Assembly: GCA_015680685.1 (NCBI GenBank)
Contig: MNCI01005250.1
Coordinates: 227,073 to 291,072, forward strand
Origin: Gnetum montanum
Taxonomy: Eukaryota > Streptophyta > Gnetopsida > Gnetales > Gnetaceae
DNA length: 64,000 bases
Reading direction: 5' to 3'
The notes beneath the pieces were generated by a model. It was given only the letters and a program-made list of their open reading frames with translations, was not told where the DNA came from and searched no databases. The translations under genes were made by a program, and so were the position numbers. This document shows positions 13,157 through 25,010 of this stretch, in pieces; the stretch's first letter is position 1, and every line of letters begins with the position of its first letter.

Positions 13157-13199
<43 letters not shown>
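13157..13199. repeat. (TG)n microsatellite, about 43 bp
   Basis: An uninterrupted TG run lies between ORF2 and the polypurine tract of B. The homologous site in D (near 23420) has only TTTGTGTGTCAATT, so the run expanded after the copies diverged. Confidence 0.95.
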
Positions 13200-13202
<3 letters not shown>

Positions 13203-13271
13203 TTTGTAGTCAATTAATAATCCCATACCTTCTCAAATTTTGTAAAGAAATCAAGGACAATTTTTCATTTA

Positions 13272-13283
13272 GTTATGGGGATA
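13272..13283 (+). other. Polypurine tract of element B
   Basis: GTTATGGGGATA lies immediately before the LTR start TGATGAT. It is the expected plus-strand primer site. Confidence 0.7.
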
Positions 13284-14142
13284 TGATGATTCATTATGAT
13301 TTGGTTGTGTCAATGGGATGTCGTCAATGTGACCCTATCGATGTAGGGTTTAATCCATTGACATGTACCTATCAATGAGGCACCTTGTTTCTGCCTATAA
13401 ATGTGCATCTTGTGCCACATTTATGACATAAGTCTCATAGTTGTAACAAAGCTCTAGTAGTTTTTCCACTCAAAAGTTAGAATATTTTTTGAGTGCTCAT
13501 AGTAGGAGTCAAAGAGTATATAGATCTTTATTCAAGCACTGTTGTACCCAAGCACTTTAGTGTATGCAGTAATAAAGACAAGCTTTTCTGATAACCCTTG
13601 TAGCACTTGGACTAGATTAATTATTTCCTTTATGCATTTAATATTTTAGCAATTTCCTTCAATGTTTTTAAGTGATTAAGTAATTAATTAATTAATATAT
13701 ATTAAATAGTAAACATAAGTACAACCACTTTGAGCATACATTTAACACTTAGTAATCCCAGTAATGCTTAACATTTGTAACCCAATTGCACTATATATGT
13801 TTAGGATGTGTATGACAAGTGGAAATGGATGCTTATGTTAAGATTAGTTAAGTGTTAACTAGTTATTAAATTAATTTAGCAATTAAATTACTTTATTCCT
13901 TATTCTTGATTCTTAGGCAACTTAATTCATAAAATAGAAAATGATAAAAATCATATAACTTAGTAACACTGAACCATACCCTTGAACTTCACAAGTGGAA
14001 CTAGAAAGACAACGATTGTAATGGTTAGTTTCACCTCCTAGAACCCAGTGTACTTAGAGAACTAAAGTGTACAACGATTGGACCACTAAGTGAACACTAG
14101 TGATTTCTACAGTTGAGCATAGGCTATACTCACTACTCATTA
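13284..14142 (+). repeat. 3' LTR of element B
   Basis: This LTR of about 859 bp starts TGATGAT and ends ACTCATTA, a decayed CTCATCA. It has CCTATAAATG near 13396 as TATA box and AATAAAGACAAGC near 13570, both shared with the LTRs of D. What follows is not a primer site, so it is a 3' LTR and not the start of another element. Confidence 0.85.
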
Positions 14143-14179
14143 GTCTCTAAAGTTCTACTTAAACCTTCCATGCTTTTTG

Positions 14180-16240
14180 GCTTTGTTCTACCACGCATTG
14201 ATTTCAATAGCTTATTTTTTTCTTATCATGCATACTTTTTTCATGGAAAAGATCATATTTTCTTGGGCTAACTATCGCATGTCTAGGTTAGCTTTGATAA
14301 ATTATTACCTTAGCTAATGAATACTCTCCTCAAGCATGTTCTTTTCTTTGTTCACACTTGTCAACTTATGACTCTTTAAATTAATTCTTTTATTTTCTTC
14401 CTCTAGTGCAACAATTACCTTCACATGTGTGTATGTGTAGGCATCTACAATTGAAGCATTCCATAGTACCTTTTTCCTTTCTATCTCTATTTTTTTTTTT
14501 TGCTTGATCACCATTTAATTAATTTGATCATTCTTGAACTACTATAGTTGGTCATGTGCTATCTATTATGTAGGGTCTTATCTTTCAACTCTTAATTTGG
14601 CTAATTCCTTTTGTAGCTTTTGCACTTTAGTTTCAGCATATTGCATTCTTGTTTCAACTATGGCTAGTTTTCTTTTTGTATACATTAATTTTGACTAGAC
14701 TATTATGATATTGTTGGGGATATTAAAAAGATTTTACATAACTTGGCCTATCTAGAACAATCTATCCAAAGCATCTTTTTATTCTGCAGGGGACATAATT
14801 TCCTTTCCTGATGTTCTAGCCAAGGTTTAAACATCTTTAGTTTTAGAAATATCCATTGGTAGCATAATGGTAACATTGAATGACTCCTTGATGTGATCTA
14901 TAATTATCTATGATGCTCATGTTGCATATTAGTGTTACATAACCACCATTAGGGCTTCTTCTCCTATTTCTAACATTACCTAAAAGGATTGTTAGGCCCA
15001 TTCATCATTCTCCTCTTCCTACAAAGATATTTGACCACTGTCTAGTCTTCTTAATACAACAAGTTTGCTAGGATTGTCCCAGACTTTGTACATGCCTGAC
15101 ACCACCCTACTACCTCAACCTATTGTTTCTACAATTTCTTGTAGATGGCTCATGGAGGGTCTATATTCATTTTTTTATTCTAGTGAAGTACTTAGTCCTA
15201 TCTATTCTACAACTATGGTTAACCCACTAGGCTCTGCTTTCTCTATTCAGGTAGTTAGAATGCTTACCGCTAATGTTGTTTCCACTGCAACCTCAATGCC
15301 TTCTGATCTCGCACTTGATCTTTCTTAGGTGGCACTGGCTTAGAAATCTTTACATAAGATGCATTTTGGATTTTCCTTTGGATATCATTTTATATATCTT
15401 AAAATACCTATCTACCTCCACAATTTTGTGATGAGACAAGGAAATGGAAGAGTAAGTTTCCTTCTCTTCTTCCCTTCAAACCTCCTTTGTATTTTTAGAA
15501 ACAAAAGTGTATCATATTTTCCTGAAATTTCTGCATTAGGATGGTGCTTCCTCTAGTAACATATGTGGATATTATGTTAAGCCTCTTAATAGGGAAGATG
15601 TGGTACATATCTATTTTCAAATAATTTCTTTTTGTTGTACATAATCCATTGTATTTTTTCTTTATTGTTCTGTATGCCCTCTATAACTATAAGTTTCTAG
15701 AAAATGTCTCGAACTTTGTAGATATTTAAGCAATGTTGGTTCTGACATTTGGAAAATTTAGTGCTTTGGAAATAGCCTTCACTAAATATGACACTATCAT
15801 TCCTTCCATCTTTATAGTGGCATCATCCTACTGATTGTGCTAAAATTGATAGGCCTCCCTCAAATACAATTCACTATTACTTAAAATGATAGGCTAGAAG
15901 GGTTATGCTTGTAACTCTTCATGCACCTTTGCAAGTGCAAACTCTATAAATGGTCCAAACTTCAATTTCACTATAATAGTGGACATGATAAACTTTTCTT
16001 AGATGGCCTTTAGACATTCTTTCAAGATTGTGAGATGTTACACTTGCTCTAGAGCAGGTGGTGCTACAGCCTTTGCTTGCACAAACTATCTTATTGTTGG
16101 TGTGGGTTGCTTGATCAAATTAGATTGCACTTATTTCTCCTTAGCCAGTGTTTGTTCTCTACCTTGCCCTCTATCTCTCCCTCTGGGCCTCTTTTCTCTA
16201 GTTTGTGATAATTTTCCTACTTTAGGTATCCTTTTTAATA
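14180..16240 (-). pseudogene. Fragment C: ORF2 relic on the minus strand
   Basis: Read on the minus strand from about 16240, the sequence gives a Lys/Arg-rich start, then an LKFGPFIEFA stretch, a VSYLVKAISKALNFP motif, a YHIFPIKRLN...STYVTRG segment and RKIQNASYVKIS. These match ORF2 of B, H and I in order. A Lys/Glu-rich, probably coiled-coil region follows towards 14300. Stops and shifts are frequent. Neither its LTRs nor its gag are found. It is cut by the 3' end of B at 14142 and by the 5' LTR of D at 16252, so it is a leftover of a separate, opposite-strand insertion. Confidence 0.7.
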
Positions 16241-16251
16241 GCATTTGTAAT

Positions 16252-17091
16252 TAATGAATCATTTTCAGGCCCTGATATCAAATCGCTAATATTGGAGCCC
16301 AAGATGCGTTATCAAATATCCGATATCATGGAATGCATGATGGCATATTAATACAACACTTGGATGCATGATCCATTAATCTTTCCATTAATTGTTAGCA
16401 AAACTCTTGCAATTTGTTTTCCCTAGAGTTAGAATATTTTCTTAATGCCCACAGTAGGAGTCAAAGAAGTGTACGAATCTTTATTCGAGCACTGATGTAC
16501 CTAAGCATAATAATGTGAGCAACAATAAAGACAAGATTTTCTAATCAAACCTTACAGCACTTGGAATAGATTAATGCTTTCTTTATGCATTTAATATTCA
16601 TGCAATCTACTTTAATGAATTTAAACTAAGCATTTAATATTAGCTAAATAGCAACACATAAGCACAACCACTTCGAGCATACATTTAACATTTAGTAACC
16701 CCAGTAGCACTTAAAGCTTAGTAATCCAATGGCACTATAACGTGTTCAGGATGTGTATGGAAAGTGGGACTGGATGCCTATGTTAGGATTAGTTAAGTGT
16801 TAGTTAGTTGCTAGGTTAATTAGACTAATTATACATTAAATTACCTTATTTTTAGCACTTAGGTGATTAAACCATGAAAGAAAAAATGATAAAAATTAAA
16901 TGCCTCAATTACACTTAACCATACACTTGTAATTCACAAGTGGGACTGAGAAGACAACAATTACAATGGTTAAATTCACTTTCTAGAAACTGTTGTATTT
17001 AGAGAGCTAAAGTCTATGGAATTTGATTGGATTAGTGAGTGAATGCTAGTGATTTCTATGGTTGAGCATAGGGTATACTCAGTACTCATCA
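16252..17091 (+). repeat. 5' LTR of element D
   Basis: The LTR is about 840 bp, starting TAATGAATC (decayed TGATGAATT of the 3' copy) and ending ACTCATCA. GATATC motifs lie near 16270-16325 and an AATAAAGACAAG signal near 16524. It aligns with 23530-24330. Confidence 0.85.
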
Positions 17092-17092
17092 T

Positions 17093-17110
17093 TGGCACCA
17101 TTACTAGGGA
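17093..17110 (+). other. Primer-binding site of element D
   Basis: TGGCACCATTACTAGGGA starts one base after the LTR end. It matches the site of G (TGGCGCCGTTGCTAGGGA) apart from CG-to-CA/TA type changes. Confidence 0.8.
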
Positions 17111-17242
17111 CTTTAGTTAGTTACGTGTGCTTTCTAGACTTAGTAAAACTTATTCAACATCATTGCATTGAAACTTAAAGTTGCAATCATTCTAACTCAT
17201 AATAATTGTAAAAAGCACATTAATTTTTCTTATAATTTAAAA

Positions 17243-19545
17243 TTGTCTCTTTCTCATAAGGATGATTCTCTACCAAAATACGAACACATATCCAATCAAA
17301 GAAATGAATGATTAAATCAACTCATGCCCCAACAATGTCGAGTGGTATATACTCATCTTGATGAGTATGTACCTAACTTTACCTTCATCCTACATCAGGA
17401 TGAATACATGCGGTAGAGGGACATGGAGGAAAACATTGTGTTGCTATGTAATCGACTAGTTCCTATAATGCTTCAACAAACTCTTATGAGGTTGGGCATC
17501 TAGGGGCCTCATGTTGAATACCTTGTGCAAGATCACAACTCTAGGAATTACCATCTTACTAAGACACAACATAAAAGAGATTAGCAATAGGAGAGGCACT
17601 ATGAATCTATGAAGGGAAAACAATTCAATAACCCCTTGTTCCTACTGGGCCAAAAAGATAGTGAGGATCCCTTCTCTAGGGGTTCTCATTTTACTAACTC
17701 TCCTCCCCTTAGTTTCTATGAAGGGGGCTTGAACTAAAATTTATAATCCACTATAAACAATCCTAGTTCAAGCAAGAATGAGTCCCATGATCATGGGGGA
17801 TCCAAAAGTGGAAGTCATGGCAGGGATGAGGATAGGCATCATCATGATGATCGTGACCGTGACCATCTAAGAAGGGATGGTAGGCATCATAGTGATGTTA
17901 GTCCTTCTTCCTCTTCATCTTTGTCATCCTCTTCTTCCTCCACTAGCTTCGATTGAAGCCATACGGGACATGACCATGATGGAGGTGACTGATGAAACAA
18001 AGATGATTTTAGGGCCCACCAAACTAGTCGAGACTAGGGGTGTGGGTAATCAAGGGATCCCGACCAACATGAAAGAAGGAACAACAAAGGACATCATGGT
18101 CATCATAGAGGCTATGACCATGATGAGCCTTTTCTCAAAACTTAAAACATGCTAAATATTGTAGAGGCCATGAGAATTCCAACAAGGCATGTGAAAGATA
18201 GTAGAATTAGGTGGTTGGATATGAACAACATTTTCAAGTTCAAAGAAGGATACAACTCAGATCTATAGAACCATCTTCCAGCCTTTCATGATGTCTATGC
18301 CTTATAGAATGTGGAGAACAAATAGTAAAAATTAAAGCTATTCCCAAGGATGCTAATCAAAGAAGCTGAAAGTTGGTACTATTCCTTAAAGCTAAAATCA
18401 ATTTGTAGATGGAGTATGGTACTTGAGCTCTTCAATAACAAGTATCAAATGTTCTCCCAAGTGCCCAACTTGAGAAAGTAGATCTAAGGTTGGAAATAGG
18501 GAACACATGAACCCTTGGACACAAACATGGATAGGTACTATTCTCTTTTGCACCAATGTCTTGGCTATGGTTATTCTCAAAAGAAGTAGCTTCACCATAT
18601 CATAGATGGGCTTCAAATAGAGATAAGGAGAACTCTTGAGATCTATGCCCAAGGGAGGCTTTCAAAATTAAGGGTGCATCAAGTTCAAAGGCTGATAGAG
18701 AAGACTACCAAAGAAGAAGAAGATTTTAGAAAAAGGAAAAGTGTATAGGAGTATAACTGAGATCCTTCCATCTGCAAAAGGAACGTTTGGTTCTGTGACA
18801 ATGAGAAATAGACACCACTTGATGAGGTGGTGCAATGAAAGACCTTGCTGATTTAAAAATCTATTTCTAAAATTTTGGCCAAGTTAGACAAAATGTAGGA
18901 CTCTTTGGATGAAAATTTTCAAACTACTCTAAAAATAGCAAAGGAATCTAAAGAGCAAATTAGTGATCGTGATCGTAGAAAAAGGAAGGAAGTTGAACAT
19001 GCCTACCAAAGTGCTAAAGGCAAGGCTGCTATAGTAGAGCAAGTTGTGGAGTCTATCACTATGAACATCCTAAGGGATTTTGCCTGATTGTGTCACACTT
19101 GTAGGGGTCTGGGGTGTATACTCTAAAACCTAGATTAACTATAAGGCAAGCACCTAGAATTTTGCCTTATCCTCAAGGAAATCTAAGGTAGTTCCACCAA
19201 CAATAAGCTTACTATCCAAGTGGAGCTCTATCACAACCTTATAAGTAGTACCAATAGTGGCAACATCCACAGTCATGAGGGATGCCATCACCAAGGTAAT
19301 AGTACCCTTACTAGTAGCCTAATCCATACGGGTACTATGTTTAGCAACCCATTTCTCCATATGACTCTTCTAGTCACACTTCATTCCAACATCACCACTA
19401 CCCTCCTGAATACTATAGAGCCTAATCTCTAAGAGGGAAATCCACATTTTCGCACTACCCTCATCATCCTTCTAGACATGTCCCTTCACCTTCAACTTAA
19501 TTACCACCTACTCCATTAATGCAAGGAAAAATTCCAACCCAGTTG
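17243..19545 (+). pseudogene. gag relic of element D
   Basis: It is homologous to gag of G (minus strand 47833-50161). The start corresponds to the ATG at 50161 in G but is TTG here. An early stretch around an FTFILHQDEY motif (near 17370) is shared. A long Ser/Asp/His/Arg-rich region lies at about 17560-18140. The capsid-like core follows at 18150-18720 and reads in pieces (LDMNNI near 18217, AFHDVYAL near 18287). The zinc knuckle is damaged: only the H-P-K-G-x-C half is left near 19065. A Pro/Gln/Tyr-rich tail ends near MQGKIPTQ at 19545. At the site of the gag stop in G this copy has CAG instead of TAG. Confidence 0.8.
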
Positions 19546-20760
19546 CAACAACGTAATGCTACAAGGGTTGTTAACTTACAATCGGCTCCTTAGTTAAGTG
19601 GTTCTGAAAATAAATCTTAAAAAAGACCATTCTTCCAAATCAATAATCCTACAAAGCCCTCATAAACATATGTAGCTGATAGTCCTACTTATCCTTCATC
19701 CTCTACAATTACATCCTTCAAGTCCCCTTCAAACCAAACACCTCCCAAAGTGCATACCATCATGTTAACGCATGCAGTAATTGATTAGATTAAGGCTAGT
19801 CACATTCCCAAGAAAAGATCTAATCTTAGGAGTCCCCTTATTTACCTACAATTCACTGGGAATGATCCTTGAAAGGATATTCTAATCTTAGGTTTTGGTG
19901 TAAATCTAATTTCTCATGAGATGTACAAAGCCTGGAACCTACCTCCACCCAAGAAGAGCAACATTCATCTTAAGTTGATAGATTAGTCCTTCATTATTCC
20001 TTTGGGGCTAGTGGAGGACATTGCGACCATTATCTGTGGGTGGTCCTATCCTGTTAACTTCCTTGTAATCCATTTTAATAACTACCAAGGGGACTTTCCA
20101 ATTATCATGGGAAGGGCTTGGTTGAGCATCATTAATGCATGACTAGGAATCAGAGACCTCTTCCTAAAGATTTCTAAGGAAAATGCATTTGGAAAATTTG
20201 AAAAGAAGAGAGTTCCATGCATTGCATACAATGATATAGGATGCAACTGTGTGCATAAACTATGGTTTGTGAAAAGTACATCCATCATAGCATGTAAGCA
20301 ATGTGCAAATGTATCTAAAATTCAAATGTTCCTATACGCAACAGCCACAAAATAGGAAGACACCCAATGGTTGACAGCTATTCCTGATAATAGCTTAACA
20401 CTTTGCATGAAACCAACTAAGGGCTTTACAAGTGCCTATGTTGAAGGCATGAACTAGAGCAAGTTCATCTCCAACTCTCTGATGAACCTGATGAAACTTA
20501 TTAGGGGGAGTTGGAGATCTCTGAGAGCTTTAAGCAGGAGCCCCTAGAGTTGAAAACTCTACCTACTAACATGGAATATGCTTTGCTAAACAATGGAAAG
20601 TTGATGATAATTAATGTCAACCTTGCTCCTGAACAAAAAGAGAAGTTGTTGAAGGTGGTTAATGAATGGTCAATAGCCTTTACTTGGTCATATCCTAAAC
20701 TCATTGGAATTGATCCTAGGATATGCTAGCACTACATCTATATTGATCCTTTCATAAAGC
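19546..20760 (+). pseudogene. Aspartic protease region of element D pol
   Basis: The protease would cut Gag-Pol in the particle. A VEDIATIICGWSYPVNF stretch near 20010 is followed by IIMGRAWLS at 20104-20130. The latter is the usual second landmark of retropepsins from plant Tat/Athila elements (GR-x-F/W-L). The corresponding region of G is 47159-47728 on the minus strand. Stops occur at about 20140 and 20356. The linker to RT (20480-20760) resembles G as well. Confidence 0.75.
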
Positions 20761-22100
20761 CAAGGAGAAAAACGTAATGGTGGTTGAACCCCAAATTGAA
20801 GTAAATCATTAAGGAAGAGGTTGAACAACTCCTCCAGGTAGGCTTGATCTATCCCATTGCAGATAGTGAATTGGTTAGCCCACTTGTGATCATGCCAAAG
20901 AAAGGTGACAAGTGGAGGATCTGTATCAACTACAGGCTATTGAAAATGGTACTGTATAAAGATCATTTTCCATTGCCATTTGTGGATTATATGTTAAACA
21001 CTATCTCTAGACATTGCTACTACAACTTTCCAGATGGTTATAGTGGTTATAACCAAATTCAAATTACACCCGAAGATCATGCCAAAACAACATTCACAAG
21101 TTCCTAGGAAACTTTTTCATATAGAAATATGGCATTTGCTATGTGCAATGCCCCTACAACTTCTCAATGCCTTATCCTAAGCATCTTTGAACAACAAATT
21201 GGTAGCTAGGTGGAAGTCTTCATGGATGAATTCTCCACCTATGGTGCTACATTTGAGCAAGCCCTGGATCTCCTTAAGCAAGTGCTGAAAAGATGTACAG
21301 AGATCAATCTTTAGTGCAATTGACAAAAGAGCCATCTGATGGTCCAGGAGGGCATTGTCTTAGGGCATAGAATATCATAAGTAGGGATTGAGGTGGATCC
21401 TAAAAAAATAAGGGTCATCCAAGGAATAACCCACCAACCGAAAATTGTCAAAGATGTTTAGTAATTCCTTAGTCACACTAGCTACTACTAATGATTCATA
21501 GAGGATTTCTCTAAAATTGTTAAACTGTTGGTGGAGCTAATAAAGAAATTATGTTCCATTCATCTAGACTAAGGAATGCAAGAAGGCATTGCAGAAACTC
21601 AAGAAAAAGCTTGTAGAAACTCCAATTCTACAAGCACCTGATTGGTCTAGACCATTCCACATTATGATAGATGCATCAAATTATGCTTATGAAGTTGTGC
21701 TCATGTAGTTGGATGATCAAAAATATCCATACTACATCCATTGCGCAAGCTGCAACATTGTGGGTGCACAGCTGAACTACACCATAATAGAGAAAAAATT
21801 AATGGTAGTGGTGTATGCCTTAAGAAAATTCAGGCACTATGTTTTTGGGTACAAGGTGTTCGTGCACAAAAACCACAATGCAATCTACTTCCTATGAACA
21901 AACTGATGGTGAGCCCCTTTGTCATACAGTGGCTTGTGATCTTATAGGAATTTGATCTCACAATGGTAGATCAAAAGGGAACCAAGAATGTGATTGCTAA
22001 CCACTTATCTCAATTGCAATGGGATAACAAAGAGAAGGAGAGCCTGCTTTTTGATCAATTTCCTAATGAAATCCTCTTTGTTAGTGCTATAAATGAATAA
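20761..22100 (+). pseudogene. Reverse transcriptase and RNase H of element D
   Basis: The RT fingers and palm are readable at 20844-21107 (PLVIMPKKGDKWRICINYR, then DGYSGYNQIQI). The catalytic box at 21219-21230 is F-M-D-E where a working enzyme has Y/F-x-D-D, so the second catalytic aspartate is lost. RNase H follows near 21650-21900 (FHIMIDAS, then AQLNYTIIEKKLMVVVYALRKFRHYVFG). Frames change several times and stops are common. The enzyme is dead. Confidence 0.85.
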
Positions 22101-22189
22101 GTACCCAATGAACCTACATAGTAGGATGGCATCCTCACTTAGGAGATGCCACAAGAGTTAGATGAAAGGAAGAAACAATAGTTTCTTCA

Positions 22190-22925
22190 CTAGGTGAAAC
22201 GCTTCATAAAGATCGATGGACACCTTTACAAGGTATGCACTAATGGCCTAGTTCATTGGTGTGCTCTTAATGTTGACCAACCACACATCCTTGAGGATGC
22301 TCATGAGGGCCCTTGTGGAAGCCACTATGCTAAGAGACACATGACCATTAAGATCCTAGTGGCAAGGTATTATTGGCCAACACTCTTCAAGGATGCTCAC
22401 ACTTCATCCACTCTTGTGATTGTTGTCAACATGATGGTGGGATGACTGCTTGAATGGAGAAACCTTAGCAATGGATCCCTTCAACATATAGGACATTAAC
22501 TTCATGGATTCCATCACACCCATGTCAAATGGAAAGGCATACATCATAGTCATTGTTAACTATTGTATGAAATGGGTAGAAGAAATAGCTATCACTGATT
22601 GTACATCTTCTACAGCTACTTGGTTTATATAACAACATGTTGTAAACAGGTTTGGTGTGCCACATGCACTTATTTCTGACAATGATACTCACTTTATAGG
22701 CAGTACCTTTTGAAAGCATGCTTAGTTGTTAAGCATAAACTATCAACACCCTATCACCCCCAAGCTAATAGTCAAGATGAGGATACAAATAGGGAGATAA
22801 CTAAGATCTTAATAAGAACAGTTAGCAAATATAGGAGAGACTAGAGCATGAAACTCAATGATGCCCTTTGGACCTACCACTCAACCTAAAAACTCCCTAT
22901 AGGCAATTTCATTTGCTATTGCTTC
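22190..22925 (+). pseudogene. Integrase of element D, C-terminally truncated
   Basis: The zinc-binding N-terminal region reads at 22194-22445 (EDAHEGPCGSHYAKRHM, then ARYYWPTLFKD). The core follows: a first acidic residue in INFMDS (near 22500), a second in ISDNDTHF (near 22675), and a glutamate in an N-R-E-I-like segment near 22795, i.e. the D,D,35E pattern in decayed form. The frame is cut near 22920 before the C-terminal domain, where unrelated spacer begins. Confidence 0.8.
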
Positions 22926-23519
22926 CCATAATTCACCTCACTATCAATGTTTCATGGTTTTGTTCAATGTCTTAGTTTGATGTGTCAAAATTCTTAAGTA
23001 GGTTCTTATGGGATTTAATCCTTAACTTTTCACAACCATTAATCAACCATGGGGTCCATGGACTCTTTGGTTTGAAGGCATGTGAGGGCATTAAGGGCCT
23101 AAGCCTACTTTAGGGAGCATCCACTTGCATACCTCTTAGTTAGGCTAGTTAAGTTCTTTATCCTTAAGCATTTTTGCAATCAAATCCTTTGTGCACCCCA
23201 TCAGTGACATCTAATTATGCACTCCTTCACAATGCTCTCCAATAAAAACCTCTTTTTGTTGTGAATTATCTTCTTCCTCATTTTCAAGCTGTCAAGAGGG
23301 GTTTGGATGTCAATTTTTTCTAAGGTGTTCAATTTGGTGTCATGAATACCAAATTTTGTAAAAGATTGTAAATGTGTATACTTGGGCACTTAGTGTTTGC
23401 TTTTTTAGTCTAAGTTAGTTTGTGTGTCAATTAGTTAGTTAATAATCCCATACCTTCCCAATATTTTGTAAATAACTTGTTCCTCCTTTTTTTCACTCAA
23501 GGATGATTTTTCATTCAGT
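22921..23519 (+). other. Spacer after truncated integrase in D
   Basis: Bases 22921-23215 match 9478-9760 of element B, which lies upstream of ORF2 there. Bases 23255-23519 match the segment downstream of ORF2 in B (about 13010-13270). ORF2 has therefore been removed from between them. No gene is present. Confidence 0.75.
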
Positions 23520-23529
23520 CATGGGGTTA
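23520..23529 (+). other. Polypurine tract of element D
   Basis: CATGGGGTTA directly precedes TGATGAA. It is a decayed G-rich plus-strand primer site. Confidence 0.65.
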
Positions 23530-24330
23530 TGATGAATTGTTTTTTGTCAAGCCCTAATATCGAAGCCCAAGATGCGTTATCAAATATCTGATATTGCGGG
23601 ATGTGTGTTGGCCTATAAATACAACACTTGGATGCATGATTCATCAATATTTCCATTAGTTGTTAGCAAAACTCTTGTAGTTTATTTTTCCCAGAGTTAG
23701 AGTATTGTTTGAGTGCCCACAGTAGGAGTCAAAGAAGTGTATGGATCTTTATTCGAGCACTAATGTGCCTAAGCACAATAGTATGAATGGCAATAAAGAT
23801 GAGCTTTTTTTATCAAACCTTGCATCACTTGGAATAGATTAATGCTTTTTTGTGCATTTAATATTCATGTAATATAGCTTAATGAATTATAACTAGGCAA
23901 TTAATATCAACTACATAGCAACGCATAAGCATGACCACTTTGAGCCTATGTTTAACACTTGGTAACCCCAGTAGCAGTTAATGCTTGGTAACCTAGTGGT
24001 GCTATAATGTGTTTAGGATGTGTATGGAAAGGAGGAATGGATGCCTATGTTAGGATTAGTTAAGTGTTAGTTAGTTGCTAAATTAATTATATTAATTGCA
24101 CATTAAATTTACCTTGTTTTCAACACTTAGGTGATTAAACCATAAAAGACAAAATAATAAAAATTATATGCCTCAATTACACTTAACCATACACTTGCAA
24201 TTCACAAGTGGGACTCAGAAGACAATGGTTACAATGGTTAAATTCACTTCTTAGAAATTAGTGTACTTAGAGAGCTAAAGTCTATGGAATTCGATCGAGT
24301 GAACACTAGTGATTCATATGGTTGGGCGTA
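23530..24330 (+). repeat. 3' LTR of element D (3' end missing)
   Basis: It starts TGATGAATT, has GATATT/GATATC motifs near 23580, GCCTATAAATAC near 23611 as TATA box and AATAAAGATGAGC near 23792. It aligns with 16252-17091 but stops after GTTGGGCGTA, lacking the terminal 20-25 bases. Confidence 0.85.
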
Positions 24331-24899
24331 ACATAAGAAATATTAGGATTATCTAAAAATTTCAAAAAAAAATCCTAATGATCCATAGCCTTCCATTGGA
24401 TTTTGAATTTTAAGTAGATATGTTAGACATAGTCAATCTTATTTTTAATTTGGATTGTAGTATTTGAAATTTTATTAATTTAGAAAAAGCCTTATTTTGG
24501 AAAAATCCTTAATTAAACAATTTTCCTAATAATCAGAAAATTTTTTAACTTGAATGACCTATCACTTATCCCTGATTTATTGTTTAAAAATGTCAAATTA
24601 TTATTTGGAGAGAAGTTTGTTAGTTTATTGGCTTAAATTAGATTAAAATCTTATTGTTATGTGTTATAGTTCAAAATACTTACCCTTAATTGATCTTTTG
24701 AGTGTTAGGGAAAATTCACAAGATTATTCACAGATATTCTCCCCCATAATTGAGTTGCTTACTCCAAAAGCAAGATGGTTTAGAAACAATTCAAATTGGA
24801 TGTCTGGTAATGAAGATATGAAACTTGAAAGGTTATCTTATGAAAAAAATTACATAAGCTCCCTTTGCATGAAATGGTAGAAATTAAAATTTTCTTAAC

Positions 24900-25010
24900 A
24901 ATTCATGTGTATGTATAGTTTTTATATACAAAACATTGTAGATATGGTATCGTAGTTGCATATCACAAGATATGTGATATTGGATCTACAATACAACCTT
25001 GAAATTTTCA
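24900..25010 (-). promoter_or_regulatory. Promoter-like segment upstream of the lost ORF2 in E
   Basis: On the minus strand a cluster of GATAT-type palindromes (ATATCACAAGATATGTGATAT, 24960-24980) is followed by a TATA-like TATATAAA (24921-24928). It aligns with the better-preserved segments in H (41184-41290) and I (62197-62245). The leader beyond it (down to about 24700) also aligns with H, including the run of C residues near 24741. Confidence 0.45.

Larger units (their letters stand above)
7787..14142 (+). mobile_element. Element B: 5'-truncated gag-less copy with ORF2 and 3' LTR
   Basis: The right part is clear: ORF2 (10172-13019), a polypurine tract (13272-13283) and an LTR (13284-14142). 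The left part (from roughly 8250) is spacer related to that of A; for example the GGGTGTGACTTCAAGGGA block near 8970 corresponds to 5209. The 5' LTR and most or all of gag are missing, and the true left limit is uncertain because 7787-8250 matches nothing I can recognise. Its LTR is of the D/G type rather than the A/H type. Confidence 0.65.
16252..24330 (+). mobile_element. Element D: pol-bearing Ty3/gypsy (Tat/Athila-like) retrotransposon, decayed
   Basis: The order is LTR, primer site, gag, protease, RT, RNase H, integrase, spacer, polypurine tract, LTR. Integrase after RT/RNase H is the Ty3/gypsy order. Every frame is interrupted. Integrase ends abruptly near 22920, where spacer sequence typical of the non-autonomous elements begins. 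ORF2 is missing between spacer and 3' LTR. The 3' LTR lacks its last 20-25 bases at the border with element E, so no target duplication can be scored. Confidence 0.88.

Noticed and set aside
13016-13378. 120-codon frame over the TG microsatellite
   Set aside because: It is open only because of the TG run (Cys-Val repeats) and reads through the polypurine tract into the LTR.
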